A stretch of DNA of 64,000 nucleotides from an uncultured Bacteroidales bacterium (lineage in GTDB: Bacteria > Bacteroidota > Bacteroidia > Bacteroidales > UBA932), in the NCBI GenBank assembly GCA_900316955.1, contig ONEX01000011.1:62001-126000 (forward strand), in the 5' to 3' direction. Position numbers and translations under genes: made by a program. Shown one piece after another: positions 35,425-42,225 of this stretch; position 1 is the first letter of the stretch; each line of letters begins with the position of its first letter. The notes under the pieces are model-generated. The model was not told the origin of the DNA, did not search any database, and worked only from the letters and a program-made list of their open reading frames with translations.

Positions 35425-37280
35425 CCTCCTGCTTCGACATCATCGTCGTCGGCGGCGGTCACGCCGGCTGCGAAGCCGCGATGGCCGCGGCTACGCTCGG
35501 CTCGTCCGTCCTCCTGGTCTCCCCCGACCTGAACGGCTTCGCGAAGATGTCGTGCAACCCGGCCGTGGGCGGAATCGCCAAAGGACAGATCGTCCGGGAG
35601 ATCGACGCGCTCGGCGGATGGACCGGCGTGGTCACGGATGCGGCGACGCTCCAGTTCCGGATGCTCAACCGCTCCAAGGGCCCGGCGATGTGGAGTCCGC
35701 GCGCGCAGTGCGACAAACTCGCTTTTTCGCTGAAATGGCGTGAGGTCTTGTTAAGTTGCTCTAACTTAAGCATTTACGCGGATTTTGTCGAAAATCTTCT
35801 CTTTGAGAATGGCGTTTTGGCGGGCGTCCGTACGATTACCGGGGCAATTTTCAAATCTCAGGCGGTTATTTTGACCGCCGGGACCTTCCTGAACGGGAAG
35901 ATGTTCATCGGCCCGCACTCTTTCGAAGGCGGCCGCATTGGCGAGCTCTCGGCGTATCACGTCTCCGACCAGCTCGCCGCCCTCGGCATTCCGACCGCCC
36001 GGATGAAGACAGGCACTCCCCCGCGGATCGATGTCCGCTCGGTGGATCTTACGAAACTTCCTGTCCAGGTCGGCGACCCCGACCCCGCCCGTTTCTCTTT
36101 CCTGGACATTCCCTCGGCGATTCAAGGCGGTGCCCCGCAAATGGACTGCTATATCCTCCATACGAACGAGGCCGTCCATGACATCCTCCGCTCCGGCTTC
36201 GACCGCTCTCCCCTGTTCACGGGTCTGATTCACGGTCGCGGCCCGCGCTATTGTCCGAGCATCGAGGATAAGCTCCGTACCTTCGCCGACAAGGATTCCC
36301 ACCAGCTATTCCTGGAGCCGGAAGGTCGGAATAATGACGAGTATTACCTGCAAGGATTCTCATCCTCGCTGCCGCTGGACGTGCAGCTGGATGCCTTGCA
36401 TGCCATTCCTGGGCTGCAGAAATGCGTGGTCTTCAAGCCGGCCTACGCGGTGGAATACGACTACTTTGATCCGCAGTATCTTCATTATTCGCTCGAGTCC
36501 CGTGTGGTTGACCGGCTTTTCCTTGCTGGCCAGGTCAATGGTACGACGGGTTACGAGGAGGCAGCTGCGCAAGGTTTGATGGCGGGTATCAATGCCCATC
36601 GGAAACTGAAAGGGGAAGAACCTTTCATCCTTCGCCGGGACCAGGCCTATATTGGCGTGCTGATCGACGACCTTATTAATAAGGGAGTGGATGAGCCTTA
36701 CCGGATGTTTACCTCCCGGGCAGAATATCGCATTCTGTTGCGTCAGGACAATGCGGACTTCCGTTTGACTGAGCTTTCGCACGAGATCGGTTTGGCCTCT
36801 GAGGAGCGCTACGCGGCCGTTTGTCGCAAGAAAGAGCAGGTCGCCGAGCTTCAGGAATACTGTGAATCCAAGAAGGTTCGCGCCGATGTCGTGAATGACT
36901 ATCTTGAATCAGTGGGCTCCGCTCCCCTATCCGATTCTCGCAAGTTGGCTGAGCTTGTGGCTCGCCCTGAACTCTCTTTGGCCGACCTGATGAAAATTGT
37001 TCCACATGGAACATTTTCTCCAGAAGTCGTGGAATCAGTCGAGATTGGGATCAAGTATGCGGGTTACATTGAGCGCGAAAAACAGCAGGCCGAAAAGAAC
37101 AATCGGCTGGAATACATCAAGATTCCCGCCGATTTCGACTTTGACAAAGTCCAGAGTCTTTCCATCGAATGCCGCCAGAAACTGAAGCGCTACCGCCCCG
37201 CCACCATCGCCCAAGCCTCCCGCATTTCTGGCATCTCCCCCGCTGACATCTCCGTCCTTCTGGTTTACTTCGGCCGCTAA
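35421..37280 (+). CDS. mnmG: tRNA uridine-34 modification enzyme MnmG (GidA)
   Basis: A 619-residue FAD enzyme that, with MnmE, installs the carboxymethylaminomethyl group on the wobble uridine of several tRNAs. The Rossmann motif is VVGGGHAGCEAA (residues 9-20); also visible are 'KMSCNPAVGGIAKGQIVREIDALGG', 'MKTGTPPRID', 'GYEEAAAQGLMAGINA' and 'PYRMFTSRAEYRILLRQDNADFRLT'. Length is normal. The gene contains a near-perfect parS-like sequence at 36998-37013, and a perfect one follows its stop codon. In many bacteria mnmG lies near the origin. Confidence 0.97.
   Translation: MTSCFDIIVVGGGHAGCEAAMAAATLGSSVLLVSPDLNGFAKMSCNPAVGGIAKGQIVREIDALGGWTGVVTDAATLQFRMLNRSKGPAMWSPRAQCDKLAFSLKWREVLLSCSNLSIYADFVENLLFENGVLAGVRTITGAIFKSQAVILTAGTFLNGKMFIGPHSFEGGRIGELSAYHVSDQLAALGIPTARMKTGTPPRIDVRSVDLTKLPVQVGDPDPARFSFLDIPSAIQGGAPQMDCYILHTNEAVHDILRSGFDRSPLFTGLIHGRGPRYCPSIEDKLRTFADKDSHQLFLEPEGRNNDEYYLQGFSSSLPLDVQLDALHAIPGLQKCVVFKPAYAVEYDYFDPQYLHYSLESRVVDRLFLAGQVNGTTGYEEAAAQGLMAGINAHRKLKGEEPFILRRDQAYIGVLIDDLINKGVDEPYRMFTSRAEYRILLRQDNADFRLTELSHEIGLASEERYAAVCRKKEQVAELQEYCESKKVRADVVNDYLESVGSAPLSDSRKLAELVARPELSLADLMKIVPHGTFSPEVVESVEIGIKYAGYIEREKQQAEKNNRLEYIKIPADFDFDKVQSLSIECRQKLKRYRPATIAQASRISGISPADISVLLVYFGR
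36998..37013. other. parS-like site within mnmG (15/16 match)
   Basis: TGTTCCACATGGAACA differs by one base from the palindrome TGTTCCACGTGGAACA 270 bp downstream. It lies in coding sequence (residues 'KIVPHGTFS'). Confidence 0.55.
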
Positions 37281-37283
37281 TCT

Positions 37284-37299
37284 TGTTCCACGTGGAACA
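37284..37299. other. parS centromere site
   Basis: TGTTCCACGTGGAACA is a perfect 16-bp palindrome (18 bp with the flanking T and A). It matches the general bacterial parS form TGTTNCACGTGNAACA bound by ParB/Spo0J for origin segregation. It sits just after the mnmG stop. Confidence 0.75.
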
Positions 37300-37308
37300 A
37301 ACCTCGTC

Positions 37309-37336
37309 ATGCCCGACCTGATCGGGCATCTCTTTT
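37309..37336. repeat. Dispersed palindromic (REP-like) repeat, also a likely terminator for mnmG
   Basis: ATGCCCGA (37309-37316), loop CCTGA, TCGGGCAT (37322-37329), then CTCTTTT. It has the same 8-bp stem and 5-base loop layout as the repeats at 39611, 40507, 40545 and 52613. It lies between convergent mnmG and ruvA. Confidence 0.7.
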
Positions 37337-37340
37337 AAGC

Positions 37341-37928
37341 TTACAGCTTCTTGAGGGCGGCTTTGATGAGGTCTTCGACGCGAGGGTTGGGGTTGTCCTT
37401 GAGGAGGGAGGGCATGACTTTGGAGATGGCCGCCTTGCTGAAGCCGAGCATCACCAGGGCCGTGGTGGCCTCGTCGACAATGGCGTTGTTGTCGGACTTG
37501 AAGATAGCGGTGTTGTCGGTGCCGGCGCCCTTGACGATCTTGTCCTTGAGTTCCAAAACCAGGCGCTGGGCGCTCTTGAGGCCGATTCCCTTGACACTTT
37601 TGATCCGGGCGATGTTCTCGGAAAGGATGGCCTGGCGGATTTCGTCGGAGGTCAGGGAGGACAACATCATGCGGGCGGAGGCGACGCCGATGCCGGAGAC
37701 GCCGATCAGGAGACGGAAGAGTTCCCGCTCGTCCTTGGTGGCGAAGCCGAAGAAGAGTTCTTCGTCCTCGCGGATATAGTGGTGGATATAGGCGACGGCC
37801 TGGGTTTGGAGCTGCAGGGCTTCGTAGGTCTGCAGGGAGATGAGGATGCTGTAGCCGATGCCGCCGCATTCGAGGATGAGCTCGGCGGGCGTCAGCTCAA
37901 TGATTTGTCCTTTAATATAATCAATCAT
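37341..37928 (-). CDS. ruvA: Holliday junction-binding protein RuvA
   Basis: A 195-residue protein with the RuvA layout: an N-terminal OB fold ('MIDYIKGQIIELTPAELILECGGIGYSI'), a helix-hairpin-helix core ('LFRLLIGVSGIGVASARMMLSS', 'IARIKSVKGIGLKSAQRLVLELKDK') and a C-terminal RuvB-interacting domain ('DEATTALVMLGFSKAAISKVMPSLL'). RuvA tetramers hold the Holliday junction for RuvB. It faces mnmG convergently and is divergent from sufS, with overlapping promoters between the two start codons. Confidence 0.95.
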   Translation of the reverse strand: MIDYIKGQIIELTPAELILECGGIGYSILISLQTYEALQLQTQAVAYIHHYIREDEELFFGFATKDERELFRLLIGVSGIGVASARMMLSSLTSDEIRQAILSENIARIKSVKGIGLKSAQRLVLELKDKIVKGAGTDNTAIFKSDNNAIVDEATTALVMLGFSKAAISKVMPSLLKDNPNPRVEDLIKAALKKL

Positions 37929-37932
37929 AACG

Positions 37933-37963
37933 CAAAAATATGTAAATTTGCAGACTTATCAAA
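37933..37963 (-). promoter_or_regulatory. Promoter of ruvA (TTTG-N19-TATTTTTG)
   Basis: On the minus strand TTTG (37963-37960) precedes TATTTTTG (37940-37933) by exactly 19 bases, and the ATG follows 4 bases after the -7 box. The leader would therefore be very short or absent. Confidence 0.65.
37943..37950 (+). promoter_or_regulatory. -7 box (TAAATTTG) for sufS
   Basis: TAAATTTG matches the -7 consensus and lies 18 bp before the sufS ATG at 37969, interleaved with the divergent ruvA promoter. No good -33 was found. Confidence 0.4.
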
Positions 37964-37968
37964 GAAGT

Positions 37969-39195
37969 ATGACGGTACATGAAATCAGAAGCCAGTTCCC
38001 CGCCCTGGCGCAGCAGGTGTACGGAAAGCCGCTTGTCTATCTGGACAATGCGGCGACCGCGCAGCGGCCCTTGGCCGTGCTCGAGAAGGAGCGCACGCTG
38101 GCATCGACGCTGAACGCGAACATCCATCGTGCCGTGCATAAGCTGGCGGCCGATGCGACGGAGGAGTACGAGCGGACGCGGGAGATCGTGGCCGATTTCC
38201 TGAATGCCGAAAGCCCGAAGGAGATCGTGTTCACCTCGGGCACGACGATGTCCATCAACCTCGTCGCGTCCTGCTTCGGGGAGGCGTTCGTCGGGGAAGG
38301 AGACGAAATCATCGTGTCCGTCGCCGAGCACCATTCGAACATCGTTCCCTGGCAGCTCCTCTGCCAGCGGAAAAAGGCGGTGCTCAAAGTCCTTGAGATT
38401 GACGAATTCGGCGGCCTGATGGTCGAGTCCCTCCAAAAATTGATTTCTCAGCGCACCAAAATTATAGCCATCTCTCACATTTCCAATGTGTTAGGGCTTG
38501 TAAATCCGGTGCAGGAAATCATCCGGATTGCGCATCATAACGGGATTCCGGTCCTTGTGGACGGCGCGCAGGGGAGCATTCACGCAAAAGTCGACGTCCG
38601 GGAGCTGGACTGCGACTTCTACGCGTTCTCCGGACACAAGGTGTATGGCGCGACCGGCACCGGCGTGCTGTACGGAAAGAAAAAGTGGCTCGAGGCGATG
38701 CCGCCTTACATGGGCGGGGGAGAGATGATCGAGACGGTCCGGTTCTCCGGAACCACCTATGCGCCGGTCCCCGGCAAGTTCGAGGCGGGCACCCAGAATT
38801 TCAATGCCGTCCCGACCTTGCAGGAGGCGCTCCGGCTCGCCCGGCAGTTCCAGGAGGACCCCGAGGTTGCGCAGCGCGAATGGGCCATCACCCATTATCT
38901 GCTGGAAGCCTTGACGGCCGATCTCCGCATCCATCTGTACGGTGTTCCTCGTGGAACGCAGGTGAAAGTGCCGCTCTTTTCCTTCACGGTCGAGGGCGCG
39001 CACCACGAGGACCTGGCGCTGATCCTGGACAAGATGGGCATCGCCGCCCGTTCCGGCCAGATGTGCGCCGAGCCGCTGATGGACCACTTCGGCGTCACCG
39101 GCATGCTCCGCGTCTCCTTCGCCCCGTACAACACGATGGAGGAGGCGGAATACTTCGTGAAGTGTTTGAATAAAGCGATTTCGATGTTGATATGA
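37969..39195 (+). CDS. sufS: Cysteine desulfurase SufS
   Basis: A 408-residue PLP enzyme that removes sulfur from cysteine as a persulfide for iron-sulfur cluster assembly. Visible features: 'VYLDNAATAQRPLAVLE' at the N terminus, 'AEHHSNIVPWQLL', 'HISNVLGLVNPV', PLP lysine in 'FYAFSGHKVYGATGTGVLYG', and the active-site Cys in 'RSGQMCAEPLMDHFG', typical of group II (SufS) desulfurases. The start at 37969 (MTVHEIRSQFPAL) is the usual SufS N terminus. It overlaps the sufE fusion gene by 4 bases. A degenerate parS-like sequence lies at 38943-38958. Confidence 0.94.
   Translation: MTVHEIRSQFPALAQQVYGKPLVYLDNAATAQRPLAVLEKERTLASTLNANIHRAVHKLAADATEEYERTREIVADFLNAESPKEIVFTSGTTMSINLVASCFGEAFVGEGDEIIVSVAEHHSNIVPWQLLCQRKKAVLKVLEIDEFGGLMVESLQKLISQRTKIIAISHISNVLGLVNPVQEIIRIAHHNGIPVLVDGAQGSIHAKVDVRELDCDFYAFSGHKVYGATGTGVLYGKKKWLEAMPPYMGGGEMIETVRFSGTTYAPVPGKFEAGTQNFNAVPTLQEALRLARQFQEDPEVAQREWAITHYLLEALTADLRIHLYGVPRGTQVKVPLFSFTVEGAHHEDLALILDKMGIAARSGQMCAEPLMDHFGVTGMLRVSFAPYNTMEEAEYFVKCLNKAISMLI
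38943..38958. other. Degenerate parS-like site within sufS (14/16 match)
   Basis: TGTTCCTCGTGGAACG differs by two bases from the perfect site at 37284-37299. It is weaker evidence on its own but clusters with the other two within 2 kb. Confidence 0.35.
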
Positions 39196-40007
39196 CATTA
39201 GAAGAGAAAAAACAGGCGGTCATCGAGGAGTTCTCGATGTACGACGAGTGGCTGGACAAGTACGAGTACCTGATCGAGCTCGGAAAGGCCCTGGAGGCCT
39301 ATCCGGAGGAGCAGAAGACGGAGGAAAAGCTCATCAAGGGCTGCCAGTCGCGCGTGTGGCTGGACTATGAACTGAAGGACGGGAAGCTGTATTTCCGGGC
39401 CGACAGCGACGCCATCATCACCAAGGGCATCATCTCGCTGCTGATCAGCGTCTATTCTGGCCGCACCCCGGCGGAGATCGCCGCAGACGATTTCGGCTTC
39501 ATCGACCGGATCGGCCTCAAGGAAAACCTGTCCCCGACCCGCGCCAACGGGCTTGTGTCGATGATCGACACGATCAAGAAAGCGGCAAACGAAATGGCCG
39601 CCCAGGAAAAGATGGCCGATCAGGTCGGCCATGACGATAAAAATGTCCTCACCGCGGAGGACGTGGCGGCGCTGCAGCCGCTGTATGCCGATGTGATCCT
39701 GGCCCTGAAGCAGGTGTACGACCCGGAGATCCCGGTCAACATCTACGACCTTGGACTCATCTACGAGCTGAACATCGACAAGGACCGCAAGGTGTCCATC
39801 GTGATGACCTTCACGGCCCCGAACTGCCCGATGGCGGACGAGGTGATGCACGAGGTGGAGGACAGCGTGAAGCGGGTGCCCGGCGTGACGGGCTGCTCGA
39901 TCGAGCTGACCTTCGAGCCGGTCTGGGACCGCAGCATGCTGTCCGAGGAGGCCCGCGTGGACCTGGGCCTCGACTACGAAGAGGACGATTACGGGAAGCT
40001 GAGCTAG
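39192..40007 (+). CDS. SufE-DUF59 (MIP18/SufT-like) fusion protein
   Basis: A 271-residue two-domain protein. Residues 1-138 are SufE, the sulfur-acceptor partner of SufS, with the acceptor Cys51 in 'LIKGCQSRVW'. Residues about 153-265 are a DUF59/MIP18-family domain ('VILALKQVYDPEIPVNIYDLGLIYELNI', 'MTFTAPNCPMADEV'), associated with iron-sulfur cluster maturation. The linker (residues 141-148) is encoded by a copy of a dispersed palindromic repeat. In related organisms, as I recall, the two are separate neighbouring genes. It is coupled to sufS by an ATGA overlap and followed by folK after 3 bases. Confidence 0.9.
   Translation: MTLEEKKQAVIEEFSMYDEWLDKYEYLIELGKALEAYPEEQKTEEKLIKGCQSRVWLDYELKDGKLYFRADSDAIITKGIISLLISVYSGRTPAEIAADDFGFIDRIGLKENLSPTRANGLVSMIDTIKKAANEMAAQEKMADQVGHDDKNVLTAEDVAALQPLYADVILALKQVYDPEIPVNIYDLGLIYELNIDKDRKVSIVMTFTAPNCPMADEVMHEVEDSVKRVPGVTGCSIELTFEPVWDRSMLSEEARVDLGLDYEEDDYGKLS
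39611..39635. repeat. REP-like palindromic repeat embedded in the SufE-DUF59 linker
   Basis: ATGGCCGA, loop TCAGG, TCGGCCAT plus GAC: identical over 25 bases, and a few flanking ones, to the intergenic copy at 40507-40531. It is read in frame as the residues MADQVGHD. Confidence 0.8.
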
Positions 40008-40010
40008 CCG

Positions 40011-40493
40011 ATGGCGTTCGTGAGCGTATATCTGGGCCTCGGCTCCAACCAGGGGAACCGCCTGCAGAATCTGACGCAGGCGCTGGACCTGCTGGACGCC
40101 GCGTTCGGATGCCACTACACGGCGCTGTCCCGGATCATCGAGACCAAAGCGTGGGGGTTCAAGGGCGATAAGTTCCTGAATGCCTGCGTGTTATACCGGA
40201 TTTTCAAGAAGGGGACACCCGAGGAGCACGGCCACGAAATCCTGGCTGTCTGCAAGGACATCGAGCGCAAGCTCGGCCGGGACGACGCCCCCGAATACGA
40301 TGCCGACGGCCGCCGCGTGTACCACAACCGCGCGATCGACATCGACATCCTTTTTTACGGCAAGGAGCGCATCGACTGCGAGGACCTGCAGGTCCCGCAT
40401 CCGCTCATCGCGGAGCGCGATTTCGTGAAGATCCCCCTCGCCGAAATCGCGAAACCCTCGCTGAAAGCGACGTTTCCCGAATATTTTATGTAA
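40011..40493 (+). CDS. folK: 6-hydroxymethyl-7,8-dihydropterin pyrophosphokinase
   Basis: A 160-residue HPPK, which pyrophosphorylates the pterin precursor in folate synthesis. Motifs: 'VYLGLGSNQGNRLQNL' at residues 6-21, 'FLNACVLY', and the ATP/pterin signature 'YHNRAIDIDILFYGKERID' followed by 'LQVPHPLIAERDFVKIPLAEIA'. Length is normal. It begins 3 bp after the SufE fusion gene and is probably cotranscribed with the suf genes. Confidence 0.94.
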   Translation: MAFVSVYLGLGSNQGNRLQNLTQALDLLDAAFGCHYTALSRIIETKAWGFKGDKFLNACVLYRIFKKGTPEEHGHEILAVCKDIERKLGRDDAPEYDADGRRVYHNRAIDIDILFYGKERIDCEDLQVPHPLIAERDFVKIPLAEIAKPSLKATFPEYFM

Positions 40494-40506
40494 TTTTGCA
40501 GGCTTA

Positions 40507-40565
40507 GATGGCCGATCAGGTCGGCCATGACGAAAGAGAACGTCATTCCCGGCTTGACCGGGAAT
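40507..40565. repeat. Tandem pair of REP-like palindromic repeats
   Basis: First copy 40507-40531 (ATGGCCGA / TCGGCCAT), second copy 40545-40565 (ATTCCCGG, loop CTTGA, CCGGGAAT). Both have 8-bp perfect stems with 5-base loops and an adjoining GTC/GAC. They fill the gap between folK and glyS and may weaken read-through. Confidence 0.75.
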
Positions 40566-40593
40566 CTGGAAAGAAAACAAATGTTTTAGTGAT

Positions 40594-42132
40594 ATGACAC
40601 AGGATGAACTTTTCAAAGTGCTGGTAGCCCACTGCAAGGAGTACGGCTTCGTTTTCCCCTCCAGCGAGATTTATGACGGCCTCGCCGCCGTGTATGATTA
40701 CGGCCAGATGGGCGTCCAGCTCAAGAACAACATCAAGAACTATTGGTGGGAAGCGATGACCCGCCTGCACGAGAACATCGTGGGCATCGACTCCGCCATC
40801 TTCATGCATCCCCGCATCTGGGAGGCTTCCGGCCACGTGGGCGCCTTCAACGACCCGCTCATCGACAACAAGGACTCCAAGAAGCGCTATCGCGCCGACG
40901 TCCTGATCGAGGATTTCCTCGGCAAGATCGAAGAGAAGATCAACAAGGAGGTCGCCAAGGGCCGCAAGCGCTTCGGCGATTCCTTCGACGAGGCCCAGTT
41001 CCGCGCGACGAACCCCAACGTCCTGCGCGAGCAGGCCAAGTGGGATGAGGTCCACAACCGGTACGTGGCCGCCGAGAAGGCCAACGACCTCGCCGAGTAT
41101 CGGCAGATCATCATCGACAACAACATCGTCTGCCCCATCAGCGGCACCTGCAACTGGACGGATGTCCGCCAGTTCAACCTGATGTTCCAGACGTCCATGG
41201 GCTCCACCGCCGACGGCGCGAACATCATCTACCTGCGTCCGGAGACCGCCCAGGGCATTTTCGTCAACTACCTGAACGTCCAGAAGACCGGCCGCATGAA
41301 GATTCCGTTCGGCATCGCGCAGATCGGCAAGGCCTTCCGCAACGAGATCGTCGCCAGGCAGTTCATCTTCCGCATGCGCGAGTTCGAACAGATGGAGATG
41401 CAGTTCTTCATCAAGCCCGGCACGGAGCTCGACTGGTTCGCCAAGTGGAAGGAGGCCCGCATGAAGTGGCACGTGAACCTCGGCATGGGCGCGGAGAACT
41501 ACCGCTTCCACGACCACGAGAAGCTGGCCCACTACGCCAACGCCGCTACCGACATCGAGTTCAACTTCCCGTTCGGCTTCAAGGAGCTCGAGGGCATCCA
41601 CAGCCGCACGGACTTCGACCTCGGGAACCACCAGAAGTTCTCCGGCAAGAAGATCGAATACTTCGATCCGGAGGAGAACGTGTCCTACACCCCGTACGTC
41701 ATCGAGACGTCCATCGGCGTGGACCGCATGTGCCTCGCCGTCATGGCCCATTCCTACACCGTCGAGAAGCTCGAGAACGGCGAGGAGCGCGTCGTGATGA
41801 AGATTCCCGCCCCGCTCGCCCCGATCAAGGTGGCCGTGATGCCGCTCGTGAAGAAGGACGGCCTGCCCGAGGTGGCCCAGAAGGTGGTCGACGAGCTCAA
41901 GTACGACTTCTCCTACCAGTACGACGAGAAGGATTCCATCGGCAAGCGCTATCGTCGCCAGGATGCCATCGGCACCCCGTTCTGCGTGACCGTGGACCAC
42001 GACACCCTCGTCGATGGCTGCGTCACCGTCCGCGACCGCGACACGATGACCCAGGAGCGCGTGAAGATCGAAGATCTCCGCGCGATGATCGATAAGAAAG
42101 TCTCCCTGACGAATCTCCTGCGGAATCTGTAA
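40594..42132 (+). CDS. glyS: Glycyl-tRNA synthetase (alpha2 type)
   Basis: A 512-residue class II synthetase of the single-chain eukaryote-like type used by Bacteroidota. Features: N-terminal 'KEYGFVFPSSEIYDGLAAVYDYGQMGVQLKNNIKNYWW', motif 2 region 'QIGKAFRNEIVARQFIFRMREFEQMEMQFF', 'ETAQGIFVNYLNVQ', motif 3 'VIETSIGVDRMCLAVMAHSY' and an anticodon-binding domain ('APIKVAVMPLVKKDGLPEVAQKV'). It charges tRNA-Gly. It follows the repeat pair and is followed by an independent promoter, so it may end the suf-folK transcript. Confidence 0.96.
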   Translation: MTQDELFKVLVAHCKEYGFVFPSSEIYDGLAAVYDYGQMGVQLKNNIKNYWWEAMTRLHENIVGIDSAIFMHPRIWEASGHVGAFNDPLIDNKDSKKRYRADVLIEDFLGKIEEKINKEVAKGRKRFGDSFDEAQFRATNPNVLREQAKWDEVHNRYVAAEKANDLAEYRQIIIDNNIVCPISGTCNWTDVRQFNLMFQTSMGSTADGANIIYLRPETAQGIFVNYLNVQKTGRMKIPFGIAQIGKAFRNEIVARQFIFRMREFEQMEMQFFIKPGTELDWFAKWKEARMKWHVNLGMGAENYRFHDHEKLAHYANAATDIEFNFPFGFKELEGIHSRTDFDLGNHQKFSGKKIEYFDPEENVSYTPYVIETSIGVDRMCLAVMAHSYTVEKLENGEERVVMKIPAPLAPIKVAVMPLVKKDGLPEVAQKVVDELKYDFSYQYDEKDSIGKRYRRQDAIGTPFCVTVDHDTLVDGCVTVRDRDTMTQERVKIEDLRAMIDKKVSLTNLLRNL

Positions 42133-42187
42133 GTTTCCGAAAACCTCGAAATACGCTCCCGCTCAGCGCATTCCTCATAAATGGGGA

Positions 42188-42218
42188 TTGCAAAGGGCGG
42201 GAGTTTTGTGTATCTTTG
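42188..42218 (+). promoter_or_regulatory. Promoter of the six-gene TonB/DUF4876 operon (TTGC-N19-TATCTTTG)
   Basis: TTGC (42188-42191), 19 bases, TATCTTTG (42211-42218), 7 bases before the ATG at 42226. The spacing excludes the in-frame start at 42181. Confidence 0.7.
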
Positions 42219-42225
42219 CGTTTGC

